Assembly (NCBI RefSeq): GCF_900176375.1 | Contig: NZ_FWYF01000002.1 | Coordinates: 160,161 to 224,160 of the forward strand | Source of the DNA: Reichenbachiella faecimaris | GTDB taxonomy: Bacteria > Bacteroidota > Bacteroidia > Cytophagales > Cyclobacteriaceae | Length of the DNA stretch: 64,000 nucleotides | Reading direction: 5' to 3' | Part shown: piece after piece, positions 63,264 to 64,000 of the stretch | Position numbering within the stretch: position 1 is the first letter of the stretch | How the letters are laid out: each line of letters opens with the position of its first letter | Program-made: the position numbers and the translations under genes | The notes under the pieces: generated by a model | The model's database searches: none | What the model was told of the DNA's origin: nothing | What the model saw: only the letters and a program-made list of their open reading frames with translations

Positions 63264-64000
63264 ATGAAAAAGCTGCTGAATCAACTTCAAGATAAAAAGG
63301 CAAACCAGGTCAAGTCACTAGCTGTACTTATCGACCCAGATAAGACCTCTGATTTGGGCAAGCTCATGCGACTGATCAACCTCTGTGTTGAAAATAAGGT
63401 TGATTATCTTCTGGTTGGAGGAAGTTTGATCACTAATGACAATTTCTCTAGAGTTGTCTCTATTATAAAATCAAACTGTGAAATTCCAGTTGTCATTTTC
63501 CCAGGCAATCATATACAAATTGATTCCAATGCTGATGCTATCTTCTTGCTATCATTAATATCAGGTAGAAACCCTGATTTTTTGATTGGGCAGCATGTAT
63601 TAGCCGCACCTGTTTTAAAGAAGAGTAAATTGGAGATCATTCCCATGGGCTACATGCTGGTAAACTCAGGAGTCCCTACCTCAGCCAGCTATATGAGCAA
63701 TACCGTTCCGCTTCCAGCAAACAAACCTACCATAGCAGCCTGTACTGCCATGGCTGGAGAAATGCTTGGCATGCAAACTATTTACTTAGACGCAGGTAGT
63801 GGGGCAGATGAGCCCATTCCTCAAAAACTCATTTCAACAGTGGCAAGATCCATTGAGGTTCCTTTAGTTGTAGGTGGTGGATTGAATTCAATCAGTCGAG
63901 TCAACAAAGCACTGGAAGCTGGAGCAGACTTGATAGTGATTGGAAATGCTATTGAGAAAGAGGAAAACTTCTTAATCCAGGTTTCTGACCGGATTCATTC
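63264..64000 (+). CDS. Geranylgeranylglyceryl-phosphate synthase family protein (partial)
   Basis: The frame starts at ATG 63264, 2 bases after the previous stop, and runs off the window with 245 codons, so the end is almost reached (family about 245-255 residues). Motifs are VLIDPDKT (about 20), LLVGGSLIT, VIFPGN, IPMGYMLVNSG, YLDAGSGA and VVGGGLNS, all of the TIM-barrel GGGP synthase/PcrB family. Archaeal enzymes make the first ether bond of archaeal lipids; bacterial homologues in Bacteroidota form group II and can use geranylgeranyl or shorter chains. The physiological product here is unknown. Confidence 0.93.
   Translation, partial: MKKLLNQLQDKKANQVKSLAVLIDPDKTSDLGKLMRLINLCVENKVDYLLVGGSLITNDNFSRVVSIIKSNCEIPVVIFPGNHIQIDSNADAIFLLSLISGRNPDFLIGQHVLAAPVLKKSKLEIIPMGYMLVNSGVPTSASYMSNTVPLPANKPTIAACTAMAGEMLGMQTIYLDAGSGADEPIPQKLISTVARSIEVPLVVGGGLNSISRVNKALEAGADLIVIGNAIEKEENFLIQVSDRIH

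Overview
The window is a stretch of bacterial chromosome of about 41% GC by eye (not counted). It comes from a member of the Bacteroidota, most probably a free-living marine-type Cytophagales (Reichenbachiella/Ekhidna/Fulvivirga-like); the genus is inference. The phylum call rests on several signs: promoters of the TTTG-N19..20-TAnnTTTG type, a fused MurF-alanine racemase, a HmuY haem-binding lipoprotein, DUF4293 and BT_3928-type proteins, ribosomal protein S16 with a long acidic tail, and a bacterial geranylgeranylglyceryl-phosphate synthase homologue.

Layout. 0-7.3 kb: the end of a collagen-like protein, then an apparently iron-regulated haem-uptake locus. It has two Fur-family boxes around the promoter of a LuxR-type regulator, a third box before a TonB-dependent receptor, then HmuY lipoprotein, DoxX, and two uncharacterised proteins (DUF6607-like, DUF6686-like), followed by a lipoprotein built of 19 GX3 tetrads. 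7.3-11.5 kb (minus strand): nadA-nadB and an M61 peptidase lipoprotein. 11.7-20.1 kb: AI-2E-type exporter, an outer-membrane barrel paired with a secreted TPR-CHAT protein, glpX, a crotonase, corA and a DUF2062 protein. 20.1-22.7 kb: a small accessory patch next to tRNA-Leu/tRNA-Gly, with an AbiE-type toxin-antitoxin pair whose toxin frame is cut by an amber codon, a candidate operator, and a broken copy of the 3' half of the tRNA-Leu gene.

22.7-44 kb is mostly housekeeping: an ECF sigma factor and membrane partner, a thioesterase, two small genes meeting tail to tail, murF-alr, a SNF2 helicase, a transglutaminase-like protein, an aldehyde dehydrogenase, htpG, a folP-cdaA overlap, a DUF1599 protein and DoxX/BT_3928 proteins. 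43.4-49.5 kb (minus): the 2-oxoglutarate dehydrogenase genes sucA-sucB-lpd, with a small four-helix-bundle (S23/IVP) cassette between sucB and lpd. 49.7-56.5 kb: rpsP-rimM-trmD-rplS, dapF and secA, the last preceded by a 32-codon ORF overlapping its start. 56.5-64 kb: a SPOR-like protein, a second barrel plus caspase-like pair, an M20 amidohydrolase overlapping a DASS transporter, a holin-X-like membrane protein pair, and the start of GGGP synthase.

Points most worth attention: the two separate 'outer-membrane barrel + exported caspase-fold protein' gene pairs; the box-bracketed regulator of the haem locus and its uncharacterised downstream genes; the amber-split toxin with a symmetric operator; the tRNA-Leu scar; and the possible secA leader ORF. 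No CRISPR array, complete insertion sequence, rRNA or prophage was seen, and no stretch over about 300 bases lacks a gene.
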